Source: Bradyrhizobium sp. LHD-71
Lineage (GTDB): Bacteria; Pseudomonadota; Alphaproteobacteria; Rhizobiales; Xanthobacteraceae
Reading direction: 5' to 3'
Assembly (NCBI RefSeq): GCF_031157255.1
Contig: NZ_JAVIFX010000017.1
Span: 62,001-126,000, forward strand
DNA: 64,000 bases
The notes beneath the pieces are model-generated. The model did no database searches and was not told the origin of the DNA. It saw only the letters and a list, made by a program, of their open reading frames with translations. Shown piece by piece: positions 9,266 to 18,699 of the stretch. The translations under genes and the position numbers were made by a program. The stretch's first letter is position 1. Every line of letters starts with the position of its first letter.

Positions 9266-11575
9266 ATGTCGTCGTCATCGGGTTCTGAAGACCTCAACGC
9301 CGCAGCGCTGGCGTATCATCGTTTGCCGCGGCCCGGAAAACTTGAAATTCAGGCCACCAAGCCGCTCGCTAACCAGCGCGATCTTGCGCTCGCCTATTCG
9401 CCGGGTGTCGCTGCCGCCTGCGAGGCCATCGCAGCCAATCCGCAGGAGGCGGCTTCCCTGACGAGCCGCTCGAACCTCGTGGCGGTGGTGTCGAATGGCA
9501 CCGCGGTGCTAGGCTTGGGGAACATCGGCCCGCTCGCCTCGAAGCCGGTGATGGAAGGCAAGGCGGTTCTGTTCAAGAAATTCGCCGGCATCGACGTGTT
9601 CGACATCGAGATTTCGGCCGACACGATCGCGCGGGTGGTGGATACGGTTGCTGCGCTGGAGCCGACCTTCGGCGGCATCAATCTTGAGGACATCAAGGCG
9701 CCGCAGTGCTTCGACATCGAAGCCCAGCTCAAGGAGCGGATGAAGATCCCGGTCTTCCACGACGATCAGCACGGCACCGCCATCATTGTCGCGGCTGCCG
9801 TTCAGAACGCGTTGCTGCTGAACGGTAAGAAGATCGAGAACGTGAAGATCGCGGCCGCCGGCGCCGGTGCTGCTTCGCTCGCCTGCCTGAATCTGCTCGT
9901 TGCGATGGGAGCGAAGAAGTCCAACATCTACGTCTGCGACCAGGACGGCGTGGTCCATGAAGGACGAAACACGCGGATGGACCGCTGGAAGGCGCAGTAT
10001 GCCCGCAAGACCGAGAAGCGGACGCTCGCTGAGGTGATCGGCGGTGCGGATATTTTCCTCGGTCTGTCGGGCCCCAAGGTGCTGACCCAGGAGATGGTCG
10101 CAACGATGGCCGACCAGCCGCTGGTCATGGCGCTGGCCAACCCAACGCCGGAGATCATGCCGGACGAGGTGCGCGCCGTCCGGCCCGACGCGATGATCTG
10201 CACCGGGCGCTCCGACTTCCCGAACCAGGTCAACAACGTTCTCTGCTTCCCCTTCATGTTCCGCGGTGCGCTCGATTGCGGTGCGACCGCGATCAACGAG
10301 GAGATGAAGCGAGCTGCGGCATCGGCGATCGCCGCGCTCGCGCGCGAGGCACCGTCGGACGTCGTCGCGCGTGCCTACGAAGGCGAGGTGCTCGGCTTTG
10401 GTCCGGGCTCGCTCATTCCTTCGCCATTCGATCCACGTCTGATCCTGCGCATCGCGCCCGCCGTCGCGAAGGCGGCGATGGCTTCGGGCGTCGCCTCGCG
10501 GCCGATCGCTGACTTCGAGGCATATCAGGAAACACTCGAACGCTTCGCGTTCCGCTCCGGTTTCGTGATGAAGCCGGTGTTTGCCAAGGCGCGCGCGCAG
10601 CCTGTTCGGGTGATCTATGCGGAAGGCGAGGACGAGCGCATTTTGCGCGCGACCCAGGCGGTGCTCGAAGAGCGGCTTGCAAAACCGATCCTGGTTGGCC
10701 GGCCGGCGGTGGTCGAGACGCGGCTGAAGCGTTTTGGACTGTCGATCCGTGCAGGCCACGATTTCGACCTCATCAATCCGGACGACGATCCGCGCTACCG
10801 CTCCTACGTGCAAGATTATATCGACGCCGCAGGCCGCTCCGGCATCACGCCGGAAGCTGCGGCCACGCTCGTTCGCACCAATAACACGGTGATTGCGGCG
10901 CTCGCGGTGTTGCGCGGCGAGGCGGACGCGATGCTCTGCGGCGTTGAGGGCCGCTATCTCAGCCACTTGCGACGCATTCGCGAGATTATCGGCTATGCGC
11001 CCGGCATGACGGAGTTTGCTGCGCTCGCGCTTGTCATCACGTCTCAGGGTGCGTTCTTCATCACCGACACCCATGTGCGGCCTGATCCGTCCGCCGATGA
11101 GCTCGCTGAGATGGCAGCGCTAGCAGCTAAGCACGTCGAGAGGTTTGGCCTGAAGCCGAAGATCGCCTTCCTGTCGCATTCCAATTTCGGCAGCTACGAC
11201 ACGCACTCGGCTCGCAAGATGCGCCGGGCGACGGAGCTGTTGAAGGAAGCGCATCCCGATCTTGAAGCTGACGGCGAGATGCACGGCGACTCGGCGTTGT
11301 CGCCGACGTCGCGGTCGCGTGTGCTGCCGCATACCTGCCTGGAGGGCGTTGCCAATATCCTGATGATGCCGAATCTGGATGCGGCCAACATCGCCTATCA
11401 GATGACGAAGGCGCTGACCGACGCATTGCCGGTTGGGCCGATTCTCATAGGAGCCGCGCGGCCGGCGCATATCCTCACGCCATCCGTCACGGCACGCGGA
11501 GTGCTGAACATGACGGCCGTGGCCGCTGTCGAGGCTCAGGAGCAGGCGGGGCGCGTCCGGCCAAGCTTGGTCTGA
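9266..11575 (+). CDS. maeB: NADP-dependent malic enzyme with C-terminal phosphotransacetylase-like domain
   Basis: A 769-residue fusion of the MaeB type. Residues 1-430 are the malic enzyme: [48 protein letters not shown], the HDDQHGTAI substrate motif and a Rossmann segment ending in [13 protein letters not shown]. Residues 450-769 are the phosphotransacetylase-like domain: [16 protein letters not shown] through a C-terminal [20 protein letters not shown]. It decarboxylates malate to pyruvate in the cytosol. The second domain is usually not an active acetyltransferase and binds allosteric effectors such as acetyl-CoA; that is family knowledge, not visible here. Confidence 0.94.
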   Translation: MSSSSGSEDLNAAALAYHRLPRPGKLEIQATKPLANQRDLALAYSPGVAAACEAIAANPQEAASLTSRSNLVAVVSNGTAVLGLGNIGPLASKPVMEGKAVLFKKFAGIDVFDIEISADTIARVVDTVAALEPTFGGINLEDIKAPQCFDIEAQLKERMKIPVFHDDQHGTAIIVAAAVQNALLLNGKKIENVKIAAAGAGAASLACLNLLVAMGAKKSNIYVCDQDGVVHEGRNTRMDRWKAQYARKTEKRTLAEVIGGADIFLGLSGPKVLTQEMVATMADQPLVMALANPTPEIMPDEVRAVRPDAMICTGRSDFPNQVNNVLCFPFMFRGALDCGATAINEEMKRAAASAIAALAREAPSDVVARAYEGEVLGFGPGSLIPSPFDPRLILRIAPAVAKAAMASGVASRPIADFEAYQETLERFAFRSGFVMKPVFAKARAQPVRVIYAEGEDERILRATQAVLEERLAKPILVGRPAVVETRLKRFGLSIRAGHDFDLINPDDDPRYRSYVQDYIDAAGRSGITPEAAATLVRTNNTVIAALAVLRGEADAMLCGVEGRYLSHLRRIREIIGYAPGMTEFAALALVITSQGAFFITDTHVRPDPSADELAEMAALAAKHVERFGLKPKIAFLSHSNFGSYDTHSARKMRRATELLKEAHPDLEADGEMHGDSALSPTSRSRVLPHTCLEGVANILMMPNLDAANIAYQMTKALTDALPVGPILIGAARPAHILTPSVTARGVLNMTAVAAVEAQEQAGRVRPSLV

Positions 11576-11723
11576 AACGCGGGTCCGTTCCGTTCTTACC
11601 GCCGGACGGCACGTCATGAATTGCGGCGAAAGCCGGACATTGGAAGCCGCGATCGTCCTTTGAAAAGGAACCGCCAGAGGGTAACAATCCGGCCCGGGTG
11701 GAGCTGAGAAGGAGATCCTTACG

Positions 11724-12023
11724 ATGCGTTATTTGGGAGCTTCCCTGCTGCTCGCGTCAGCAATGGCGTTGCCGCTGCAGGAGGCGAAGGCGCAGGATCC
11801 GCTCGCCACCATTCTTGGCGGTGCGATCGGAGCAGGCGTTGGTGCTGCCGCGACCGGCGGTCGCGCTGCAGGTGCGATCGCAGGCGGCGTGATCGGTGCG
11901 ACCGCTGCGGCTGCCATCACCTTCCAGCCGCGCCCGCGTGGCTACTACTGGTACGACAATCGCTGCTGGTACCGCTATCCGAACGGCGAGTACCGCTTGG
12001 TGCGGCGCGGCCATTGCGGCTGA
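11724..12023 (+). CDS. Small glycine-zipper secreted or envelope protein
   Basis: A 99-residue protein with a Sec signal peptide (MRYLGASLLLASAMALPLQEAKA). A glycine-zipper stretch of alternating Gly/Ala follows (ILGGAIGAGVGAA, IAGGVIGATAAAAI), then an aromatic basic C-terminus (YYWYDNRCWYRYPNGEYR). Short envelope proteins of this build are frequent in Bradyrhizobium relatives. GAAGGAGAT at 11708-11716 gives a strong ribosome-binding site for ATG 11724. Function unknown; a membrane-inserting or lipoprotein-like role is a guess. Confidence 0.75.
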   Translation: MRYLGASLLLASAMALPLQEAKAQDPLATILGGAIGAGVGAAATGGRAAGAIAGGVIGATAAAAITFQPRPRGYYWYDNRCWYRYPNGEYRLVRRGHCG

Positions 12024-12044
12024 GGAGCTGCGTAAGGGGATTCG

Positions 12045-12079
12045 GAAAAGGGCTGTCATGCAATATGGCGGCCTTTTTT
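12045..12079 (+). terminator. Possible rho-independent terminator after the glycine-zipper gene
   Basis: GAAAAGG around 12045-12051 can pair with CCTTTT in GGCCTTTTTT at 12069-12079, with mismatches inside the stem, and a run of six T follows. It begins 22 bases after the stop codon at 12023. The stem is imperfect. Confidence 0.4.
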
Positions 12080-12119
12080 CATGTATAATGATTGCGCTTT
12101 CGTTCTGGGGGATCGACAG

Positions 12120-12581
12120 ATGCTGATGACGAGTGGCCGGGTGCTGTTTGCGTTGCTTTTCATTTTTTCCGGCGCGTCGAAATTTTTCGACATTGGCTCG
12201 ACCGCGGCGATTATCGAGGCCAAGGTCGGCATTCCCGAGTTTGCCGCTGCCTATGCAAGCCAGATCGAAGGCTCTCTCGGCATGACCGTGTTCCGCCTGC
12301 TGGCGTTTACGGCCGCGAGCGTCGAGGTCATCTGCGGATTGATGATCGCTTTCAATCTCGCCCCGCGGTTCTTTGCCGCCATTCTCGTGCTTTTCGTCGC
12401 GGTGACGACGTTCTATGTGCATGACTTCTGGAATCAGAGCGGCGGTAGCGAGCGGCTCGAAAATATCGTGCATGTGATGAAGAACATCTCGATCATCGGC
12501 GCGCTCTTGATGATCATCGGCTATCGGTCCGTCTCGACAGTCACGCCGGAGCCGATCTATCACGACCGGGTGGCGCTGTGA
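12120..12581 (+). CDS. DoxX family membrane protein
   Basis: A 153-residue protein with four hydrophobic segments: RVLFALLFIFSGASKF, MTVFRLLAFTAASVEVICGLMI, FFAAILVLFVAVTTFYV and ISIIGALLMIIGY. The start LFIFSGASKFFDIG is the DoxX signature, a widespread inner-membrane family of uncertain role, sometimes linked to redox or quinone functions. ATG 12120 is preceded by GGGGGA at 12107-12112, which decides against the upstream ATG at 12081. It stands alone on the plus strand. Confidence 0.82.
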   Translation: MLMTSGRVLFALLFIFSGASKFFDIGSTAAIIEAKVGIPEFAAAYASQIEGSLGMTVFRLLAFTAASVEVICGLMIAFNLAPRFFAAILVLFVAVTTFYVHDFWNQSGGSERLENIVHVMKNISIIGALLMIIGYRSVSTVTPEPIYHDRVAL

Positions 12582-12691
12582 CGGGACGCGCCTCTGCAAT
12601 GGATCGATGCCTCCGCGAGATACAATGCCGTCCCCGCGGGCGCGCAGTTACCCAGTAACTCGTCGCGATTTCAAAATGGTGCGAGGCTACT

Positions 12692-13246
12692 CTACGTCCG
12701 CACCCATTTGACGAGACGGACGTCTTGTGACGCATCCAGCAATCGGGATTCAGCTTGCGTAAGCCCGTGGCTGCGCAGAATCTCTGCGGGCGCTGACTGC
12801 GGAACGCCGCTGAACGCCGGTACACCGCCTGGAAGCTTGACGCGCGGCGCGAGCGTCAACCAGAAGACGTCATAGCGATCGAGGAATAGGTCGAAAATCT
12901 CCGTCCCGCCAATGACGGCGACGAGTCCGGCGCGCACACCGAGAAGAGCCGCCGCCTGCTCGATAGACGCGCCGGCGGGATTCCAACGCACGGCGTTACG
13001 ATTCCTCTCATCCGGCTCGATCGTCTCGATCTGTCGCGTTGCGATGAGACGCTTGCGGTTCGGCGAATTGCGCTGGCCTTCGGACGAGTGGCGCCCGTGC
13101 ACGATCAGCGCGGCCGCATCGAGCTTGGCTTCGAAGAAGCGCTTGTCTGCCTCTACGATCAATTCGGGCGGCTGGTTGCCTTGCGCGTCCGCGAGCATGC
13201 CGTCAGAGGAGACGATCGCACAACCTTCGAAATGGAAGTCGGCCAC
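12692..13246 (-). CDS. Dihydrofolate reductase / RibD C-terminal-like reductase
   Basis: A 184-residue protein starting at GTG 13246. It has the outline of the RibD_C/DHFR fold: AIVSSDGMLADAQG near the N-terminus, ALIVHGRHSSEG (strand and nucleotide loop), and VIGGTEIFDLFLDRYDVFWLTLAPRV, the GGxx(I/L)(F/Y) motif common to this fold. Family members reduce pterin or pyrimidine substrates with NADPH. The sequence lacks the classic FolA N-terminus, so the substrate cannot be assigned. It lies downstream of the glutathione peroxidase gene on the same strand, 77 bases away. Confidence 0.72.
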   Translation of the reverse strand: MADFHFEGCAIVSSDGMLADAQGNQPPELIVEADKRFFEAKLDAAALIVHGRHSSEGQRNSPNRKRLIATRQIETIEPDERNRNAVRWNPAGASIEQAAALLGVRAGLVAVIGGTEIFDLFLDRYDVFWLTLAPRVKLPGGVPAFSGVPQSAPAEILRSHGLTQAESRLLDASQDVRLVKWVRT

Positions 13247-13323
13247 GAGGCTGGTGTCCTGTTTCTGACGCTCGCACTGAATGGGATCGCGGCAAGGTTG
13301 ATCGGAACGTCAAAAGCGCCGCA

Positions 13324-13902
13324 CTAATTGGAAAGCCTTACGGCGCCGTCGAGCTGCCGCGCAATCGCAGTAACGACGCGAGTGTCCGTCGGCTCGACGC
13401 GTTCAGCGAACACATCGACAATATGGCCGTCACGGCCAATCAGGTACTTGTGGAAATTCCAGCGGGGCAGGTCCCTTGGACGCTCCGTCGCTGCCCATTT
13501 GTAAAAGGGGTGTGCATTTGGCCCGCGAACGTCAACCTTCGCCGCCATGGGAAACGACACGCCGTACTGATGATGCGCAGTCTCGGTGATTTCCTTCTCC
13601 CCGCCGGGTTCCTGATTGCCGAAGTCATTTGAGGGAACGCCAATGACGACGAGCCCGCGCGCACCGAACTTCGTCCAGAGCTCCTGCAGGCCCGCATATT
13701 GCGGCGTGAAGCCGCACAGCGAGGCCGTATTGACGATCAAGAGCGGTTTGCCTGTGTAGTCGGCAAGGTTGATCGGCTCGCCCTGCAGCGATTGGAAGGA
13801 AAAACCGTATGCGGTGCGGGTGCTCATGGCGGGTTGTCCGAACGCTGGCGACGCCGCGCTCGCGAGCATCAACCCCAGCAACTGCCTGCGACTGAAGATC
13901 AT
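13324..13902 (-). CDS. Glutathione peroxidase family protein with export signal
   Basis: A 192-residue thiol peroxidase. The catalytic cysteine is Cys63 in NTASLCGFTPQY, the Gln is in PSNDFGNQEPGG and the Trp in WNFHKYLIGRDG, completing the GPx triad with Cys rather than selenocysteine. The N-terminus MIFSRRQLLGLMLASAASPAFG has a twin-arginine-like start and hydrophobic core, so export is likely; most bacterial GPx proteins are cytosolic. In bacteria these enzymes usually run on thioredoxin. It may be transcribed with the reductase gene at 12692. Confidence 0.88.
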   Translation of the reverse strand: MIFSRRQLLGLMLASAASPAFGQPAMSTRTAYGFSFQSLQGEPINLADYTGKPLLIVNTASLCGFTPQYAGLQELWTKFGARGLVVIGVPSNDFGNQEPGGEKEITETAHHQYGVSFPMAAKVDVRGPNAHPFYKWAATERPRDLPRWNFHKYLIGRDGHIVDVFAERVEPTDTRVVTAIARQLDGAVRLSN

Positions 13903-13951
13903 TTTAGGTCGTCCGGACCGATAGGAACGGCATCGGGCACGAGTGAGCTAA

Positions 13952-13999
13952 ATTTGACGCTCACACCAGCATTGAAGGCCCGCCTGCGAGCGTTAAAAT
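13952..13999. repeat. Palindromic intergenic repeat, degenerate copy 3
   Basis: ATTTGACGCTC at 13952-13962 can pair with GAGCGTTAAAAT at 13988-13999, allowing one G-T pair and one base of slippage. Stem sequence, spacer length of about 25 and overall layout match the repeats at 757-816 and 856-908. It lies in the 272-base region between the divergent glutathione peroxidase gene and the downstream end of the L,D-transpeptidase gene. Confidence 0.5.
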
Positions 14000-14174
14000 C
14001 AGGAGATGAGTGTCCCTCCAAATGCCGCGATTTGCAAACGGCAATCGTCTGGTTCCGTGCGGTTGCGCGGCGCGCAGGTCGGCATCACGCAGAATTGCAG
14101 CCGCAGGCCGGCTGCACGGGGCCTGGCCTGCGCCACGCAGCGTCAGGCCAGCTTGCTGTCGGCGAACCGAAAAA

Positions 14175-15812
14175 TTAGCGCAGCGGCACGATGAAGTCGG
14201 TGCCCTTGCCGGTTTCCCAACCGTTCAGGCCGTGATCAGAGATCAGCAGTGAACCGCCGGGCGTAATGATCGACGCGATCTTTGCAATTGCTTCGTCCGG
14301 AATCGTGATGCGATCCAGCGCCTCCGACGCATTGAGCGGCGCGATCACTGTCGACTGAGCGGGGACCGGGGCAGCTTTGGTCCCGCGTCGTGCCTCGCGC
14401 TTGGGCGCGGATTTGCGGGGGACCTGCGGCAGTGAGACGACGGACCAGCGCAGCGCAGTGGTGTCGGCCTTGTCGCCGCGCGCCGTGAAGACGTGCGTGC
14501 CGAGCGGACGATCCGCGTCGGCGATTTCGACCGGCGTATCGAAGATGGGCTCGTATCCGTGGCGGATGTAGAGCTTCTTGTCCTTGCGGCTGATGAACAC
14601 CGCGATGTGGTTGTGGCTACGCGAAGTGCTGGCGGGCGCAGGCTTGGCCGGCGCAGGCATTGCACTGGGCGTTATGATATCGGCGGGCCTAGCGATCTCC
14701 TGCGCGGGTTCGGCGACGTCAGCCGAGGCTGCAGCGGCGGATTTGGTCGGGGCCGACTTTTCCTTCGCCTTTGGCTCGGTCGATTGCGCTGTCGCGACGG
14801 AGATGAGTTCGGCCGGCTTCTCCGTCGCGTCCGCGAACTTGGTTTCGGCAGCGGCTTCAACCTCGGCTTCGACTGTCTGTGGACCGTCGGCCATGGTGTT
14901 GCTGCCGGCCGTGGTCGGCTCGTTATATCCTTCAGTAGTCTTGGTTTCAGTATCCCGCGCTTCGGTATCCTTGGCCTCGGCGTTCTTGGCCGGCGTTACG
15001 TCCGACAGCGTTCCCTTGATACCTGTCATTGTACCGCGTGCGTCCGCCGTGCGCTGTTGCGCCATCGCTGCGCGATCCGATTTGGAAAGGGCGGTTTCGG
15101 CGACAGTGACTGGCGTGGGCGCACCCGACATGGTCGGCAGCGGCACCATCCTTGCGACCAGCTTGGGATGCGAAAAGTCCATTGGCGAGGCGTCGCCCGG
15201 CGCGACGATGACGCGTGTGCCCATCTTCGTCCACGTCCACAGCCGCGATGCGAACTCGTTCGGCAGGCGAATGCAGCCGTGCGACGCGGCATAGCCGGGT
15301 AGCGGGCCGGTGTGGAGCGCGACCCCTGACCAGGTGATGCGTTGCATGTAGGGCATCGACGCTCCGTAAAGGTTGGAGACGTGATGACGGTTCTTCTGGA
15401 TGATACTGAAGACGCCGTAAGGCGTCGGATTCGTTTTCGTGCCCGTAGAGACGGGCGCTTCGGCGAACAACCCGTTCGAGTCGTAAACCTTGACGCGTTG
15501 CCTTTCGACCGAGACCGCAATGACGAGCGGTCCGACCGGCTTTGCGGCCTTGTTCGCTACCGCTGCAGCTTTGTCTGCTGCAGCTTCGGCCGGATCGGTC
15601 GCGCGCTTAACCTTGGCGCGCCTCGGCTTGCTGGATCGCGGCGCGTAGGAGCGCGGCTCGTACTCGGGTTCGTACTGCGGCGCGTGGTAGCGCGGCCTGT
15701 AGTAGTCAGACGGGCCCCAGTTCCAGTACATCTGGGCATTGGCGGCCTCCGGCACGGCGAACAGTGCAGCCGCGGTCATCAAGCAGATGCGACGCGCCCG
15801 CAGTGTGGTCAA
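14175..15812 (-). CDS. L,D-transpeptidase (YkuD family) with a second, degenerate YkuD-like half
   Basis: A periplasmic peptidoglycan cross-linking or protein-attachment enzyme. After a signal peptide (LTTLRARRICLMTAAALF) comes a tyrosine/proline-rich stretch, then a complete YkuD domain: LVIAVSVERQRVKVYDSNG, TPYGVFSIIQKN, GVALHTGPLPGYAASHGCIR with the SHGCIR catalytic cysteine, and GTRVIVAP. A roughly 200-residue Ala/Glu/Thr/Pro-rich linker leads to a second region (HIAVFISRKDKKLYIRHGY, RPLGTHVFTARG) that resembles the start of YkuD but lacks SHGC. I start at TTG 15812 because a signal peptide follows; an open frame continues to ATG 15977. No ribosome-binding site decides it. Confidence 0.82.
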   Translation of the reverse strand: MTTLRARRICLMTAAALFAVPEAANAQMYWNWGPSDYYRPRYHAPQYEPEYEPRSYAPRSSKPRRAKVKRATDPAEAAADKAAAVANKAAKPVGPLVIAVSVERQRVKVYDSNGLFAEAPVSTGTKTNPTPYGVFSIIQKNRHHVSNLYGASMPYMQRITWSGVALHTGPLPGYAASHGCIRLPNEFASRLWTWTKMGTRVIVAPGDASPMDFSHPKLVARMVPLPTMSGAPTPVTVAETALSKSDRAAMAQQRTADARGTMTGIKGTLSDVTPAKNAEAKDTEARDTETKTTEGYNEPTTAGSNTMADGPQTVEAEVEAAAETKFADATEKPAELISVATAQSTEPKAKEKSAPTKSAAAASADVAEPAQEIARPADIITPSAMPAPAKPAPASTSRSHNHIAVFISRKDKKLYIRHGYEPIFDTPVEIADADRPLGTHVFTARGDKADTTALRWSVVSLPQVPRKSAPKREARRGTKAAPVPAQSTVIAPLNASEALDRITIPDEAIAKIASIITPGGSLLISDHGLNGWETGKGTDFIVPLR

Positions 15813-16157
15813 TGGTGCCGGTGAATGCTCTACAGGTGCGCGGCTAAACTGATGACTGCCGCCGACAAGATACTGCCCGCTCAAGCCCCAAATCCTTCCA
15901 TGCCGATCCAAACGGTTAACGCACCATTTGAATCCTTTGCTCGCGGCCCAATCCTTTGGCCCAATCCTTTGGCCCATGAGTGTCTGACAGAGGTAAAGGG
16001 TTCATGAGCACGCTTCAGGATTTAGGCCGCGCACGCTGAAAATGCCACAAGCACTCTATATGTTGACTAACGGTTGGTCAGTTGCCTTCGAACATCTCGC
16101 TTCAAAGGCGGTTTTGCCATGCCTACATAGGCCTTTGTGGGTTTCTTGGAGCAAAAG
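15813..16157. other. Intergenic region between ldt and creA with tandem and inverted repeats
   Basis: This divergent region of up to 345 bases contains two tandem copies of a 13-mer, CAATCCTTTGGCC, at 15949-15961 and 15962-15974, and a near-palindrome at 16064-16080. If the transpeptidase began at ATG 15977 the tandem repeat would be coding. I see no independent gene. Confidence 0.5.
16064..16080. promoter_or_regulatory. Operator-like palindrome upstream of creA
   Basis: TGACTAAC and GTTGGTCA are arranged around a single central base, with one mismatch between arms. This is the size and symmetry of sites bound by dimeric repressors such as TetR-family proteins. No such regulator gene is nearby, so the assignment is only structural. 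Confidence 0.3.
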
Positions 16158-16709
16158 ATGAGCGTTCTGACAGTTCGAGGCGGCGTTTTCCGCCGCCTTA
16201 CTTGTGCCGCGGGGCTGTGTGCATTGCTGTTTGCGACGGCCGGATCGATCGCCCATGCCGCAGACGAGCCCGATTTGATCTTCCGCCGCTCCACGGTGTT
16301 CAAGTGGCTGTCGCCCAACGACAAGCTTGGCACCTATGGTATCGATGACCCCGACGTCGAGGGCGTGGCATGCCACTTTACGGTGCCGGAGAAGGGCGGG
16401 TTTAAAGGCTGGCTTGGACTTGCGGAGGAGGTCTCGGACATCTCGCTCGCCTGCCGGCAAGTCGGCCCGATCCGGTTCAAGGCGAAGTTCGAGCAGGGCG
16501 ATGATATGTTCCGTCAGCGGCGGTCGCTGCTCTTCAAGAAGATGCAAATCGTGCGCGGGTGTGACGTCAAGCGGAATGTGCTGGTCTATATGGTCTATTC
16601 GGACCGGATCATCGAAGGCTCTCCGAAGAATTCGACATCGTCGGTGCCGATCATGCCGTGGGGCGCGAATGACAGCGTTCAAAAGTGCGCTGACTACGTG
16701 ACGAACTAG
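16158..16709 (+). CDS. creA: CreA family periplasmic protein
   Basis: A 183-residue secreted protein. The signal peptide ends near AGSIAHAADEP. The mature part has DVEGVACHFTVPEKGGFKG, ISLACRQVGPI and a C-terminal SVPIMPW segment, which together identify the CreA family, conserved across Proteobacteria but of unknown biochemical role. ATG 16158 is preceded by TTGGAGC (16146-16152), a good ribosome-binding site. It stands alone on this strand; the next gene begins 251 bases later. Confidence 0.87.
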   Translation: MSVLTVRGGVFRRLTCAAGLCALLFATAGSIAHAADEPDLIFRRSTVFKWLSPNDKLGTYGIDDPDVEGVACHFTVPEKGGFKGWLGLAEEVSDISLACRQVGPIRFKAKFEQGDDMFRQRRSLLFKKMQIVRGCDVKRNVLVYMVYSDRIIEGSPKNSTSSVPIMPWGANDSVQKCADYVTN

Positions 16710-16960
16710 TATCGTAGCTCAAAATTCGCTCCATCGCCTGCCGCGAATCTAAGCAGCGAACTTCTGAGCCCTAGGGACGCTAGAATCATAACTTTGCCGG
16801 TGGCTTTATCAAATCCTAAGTTTGCTCTGTGGGTGCCGCGAAAAGTGGCGAGCTTCGGATTCTGGACACTCGTGTTCTAGCGCGGGCATTGCGCAGAGCT
16901 CTCGGGTTGGGTATTGGGCGGTTTGCGTCTGAGTTGGGCGCATTTGATTGGGGGATAGTT

Positions 16961-17551
16961 TTGGCGACGCTTTACCTGGTGCGGCACGCAAAGCCGGCGT
17001 CGGCCTATGGCGATTCTCTCGATCCCGGCCTGGATGAGGTGGGCGCAGCGCAAGCGGTCAGGGCTGCGGAGGAGTTGCAGGCCCTGCCCAATCGTCTTCC
17101 GCTTTACACCAGCCCGCTGCGTCGCTGCCGCGAGACTGCGCGGCCGCTGGCGGAGGCCTGGGGCGTGCAGCCGATCGTTCTCGCCGAAATCGGTGAGGTG
17201 CCTTCGCCGCCGCTATCGCTCAAGGAGCGGCAGGAGTGGCTGCGCAAGGCCATGACATCCGACTGGGCCAATCTGCAGGCGACTGCGCCGGCCGGCTCGC
17301 CGGATTACGCCGCCTGGCGTTCGACGTTGCTCGACGCGGTACGTGCCATGGCTGGCGACGCCGTGATCTTCAGCCACTTTATCGCGATCAACGTTGTGGT
17401 CGGGGCAGCGGTCAACAGCGAACAGGTCTTAAGTTTTCGTCCTGACCACGCATCGGTCACGATCGTCGATGTCAGCGAGGGTGACATCGCGATCCGCGCG
17501 CTCGGGCGTGAGGTCGGATCCGGCGAGGCCGGCGTGCTGCTCGGGCGCTAA
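16961..17551 (+). CDS. Histidine phosphatase family protein
   Basis: A 196-residue protein of the phosphoglycerate mutase-like superfamily. LYLVRHAKPAS contains the catalytic RHG-type motif with the phosphorylated histidine, RRCRETARPLAEAWG supplies the second arginine region, and VIFSHFIAINVVVGAA the second histidine. I chose TTG 16961 because TGGGGGATA at 16949-16957 lies 6-7 bases upstream and the conserved domain starts at once; the frame is open back to GTG 16829. The substrate is not predictable from sequence. Confidence 0.85.
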   Translation: MATLYLVRHAKPASAYGDSLDPGLDEVGAAQAVRAAEELQALPNRLPLYTSPLRRCRETARPLAEAWGVQPIVLAEIGEVPSPPLSLKERQEWLRKAMTSDWANLQATAPAGSPDYAAWRSTLLDAVRAMAGDAVIFSHFIAINVVVGAAVNSEQVLSFRPDHASVTIVDVSEGDIAIRALGREVGSGEAGVLLGR

Positions 17552-17773
17552 TGCGGCGCAATCGTTCATTGGCCGACTCGATGTTTGAATCACCAGGTCA
17601 CTGACCGAGCAATGTCCTCTGAGTATGTCGAGTATGTCGCCGCTGCGCGCGGACGACATATTTCGTCGCGTCGAGGAAACCGTTTTGCTGAACTGACGCA
17701 GAAATCCGGAAACCGTGCGAGCGTATCAAGTCGCACGACGTCATAGGCGTTCAGCCTTCCGGACAAAAAGCAA

Positions 17774-18130
17774 ATGCCGAACATTTTAGCCGCAGCAGCC
17801 GTAACCGCCGCAATCATGGCCGGCAGCGCCCAAGCCGCGCCCCCCGCTCCAACCGTGATGGAGCGCGATCTGTTCGTATCGGTCTGTGCGCCGCGCATGA
17901 GCGCGCGGATGGCGAAGCAGCCTGAGGTCGTCTGCGGCTGTCTGCACGACAACGCCGTTTCCCGCGAGCAGGACACCGAGCTTCGCATGGCGCTCATCCG
18001 CGGCGTCTCGGAGACCGGCGTTCCGAGCATCCAGTACGCATGGGTTCCGGGTCGGTCGCATGAACGTGTGGTCGAGGCGCTCGACAAGATCGCGGCGCCC
18101 ACACTCGCCTGCATGTTTGGCTCGCGCTAG
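17774..18130 (+). CDS. Small secreted cysteine-containing protein, unknown function
   Basis: A 118-residue protein with a signal peptide (MPNILAAAAVTAAIMAGSAQAA). The mature part has four cysteines (VSVCAPR, VVCGCLHD, LACMFGSR), which could form two disulfides in the periplasm. I do not recognise a family. No strong ribosome-binding site precedes ATG 17774. It is convergent with the small multidrug transporter gene at 18179. Confidence 0.6.
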   Translation: MPNILAAAAVTAAIMAGSAQAAPPAPTVMERDLFVSVCAPRMSARMAKQPEVVCGCLHDNAVSREQDTELRMALIRGVSETGVPSIQYAWVPGRSHERVVEALDKIAAPTLACMFGSR

Positions 18131-18178
18131 GCATCCAAGATGCGCGTCCCTCAGGTGCGCTCTCTCGACGCGCCCGAT

Positions 18179-18511
18179 CTAATGCGCGACCGACTTTGAA
18201 AATACGTTGATGGTGATGACGCCGGCGATGATCAACGCAAGGCCTACCAGCGCCGGGGTGTCGAGCTTCTGGCCGAACCAGACAAGGCCGATCAGAGCAA
18301 TCAGCACGATCCCAAGCCCGGACCAGATCGCGTAGGCGATGCCGACCGGCATGACGCGAAGCGTCAGCGATAGGAAATAGAACGACGCTGCATAGCAGAC
18401 GGCTGTCAGCAGCAGCGGCTTCGGCTTCGTGAACTGCTCGGACGCCTGCAGCGCAGAAGTTCCGATCGTCTCGAGAGCTACGGCCGTCAGGAGGTAAAGA
18501 TAGGTCCCCAT
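18179..18511 (-). CDS. Small multidrug resistance (SMR) family transporter
   Basis: A 110-residue four-helix protein matching EmrE/SugE size. Helix 1 (YLYLLTAVALETIGTSALQ) carries the essential membrane-embedded glutamate at position 13, and helix 3 contains YAIWSGLGIVLIALIGL, the SMR signature. These proteins work as dimers to exchange cationic drugs or guanidinium for protons. ATG 18511 fits the family start and has AAAGGG upstream; an open frame extends to 18598 but would add a non-family N-terminus. Confidence 0.9.
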   Translation of the reverse strand: MGTYLYLLTAVALETIGTSALQASEQFTKPKPLLLTAVCYAASFYFLSLTLRVMPVGIAYAIWSGLGIVLIALIGLVWFGQKLDTPALVGLALIIAGVITINVFSKSVAH

Positions 18512-18699
18512 CGTCTGCCCTTTGAAAGAATCGAAAATTGCGAACTGGTCCTTGAATAGGGCGGCTCCGCCGGTTCGCCAACTGGAGTTATCCTGCAATC
18601 TCGTTACAGTCGGTCATCAAATGGTCAGATAGTCGCGTGCCTCACGACGGGCGCCGGCCCGCGGCATCGACGAATACAAGAAGCACCGAGAGCACAACT

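Noticed and set aside
12647-12661. AGTTAC/GTAACT inverted repeat after the DoxX gene
   Set aside because: A 6-bp palindrome is short and alone; no promoter elements or terminator T run beside it.
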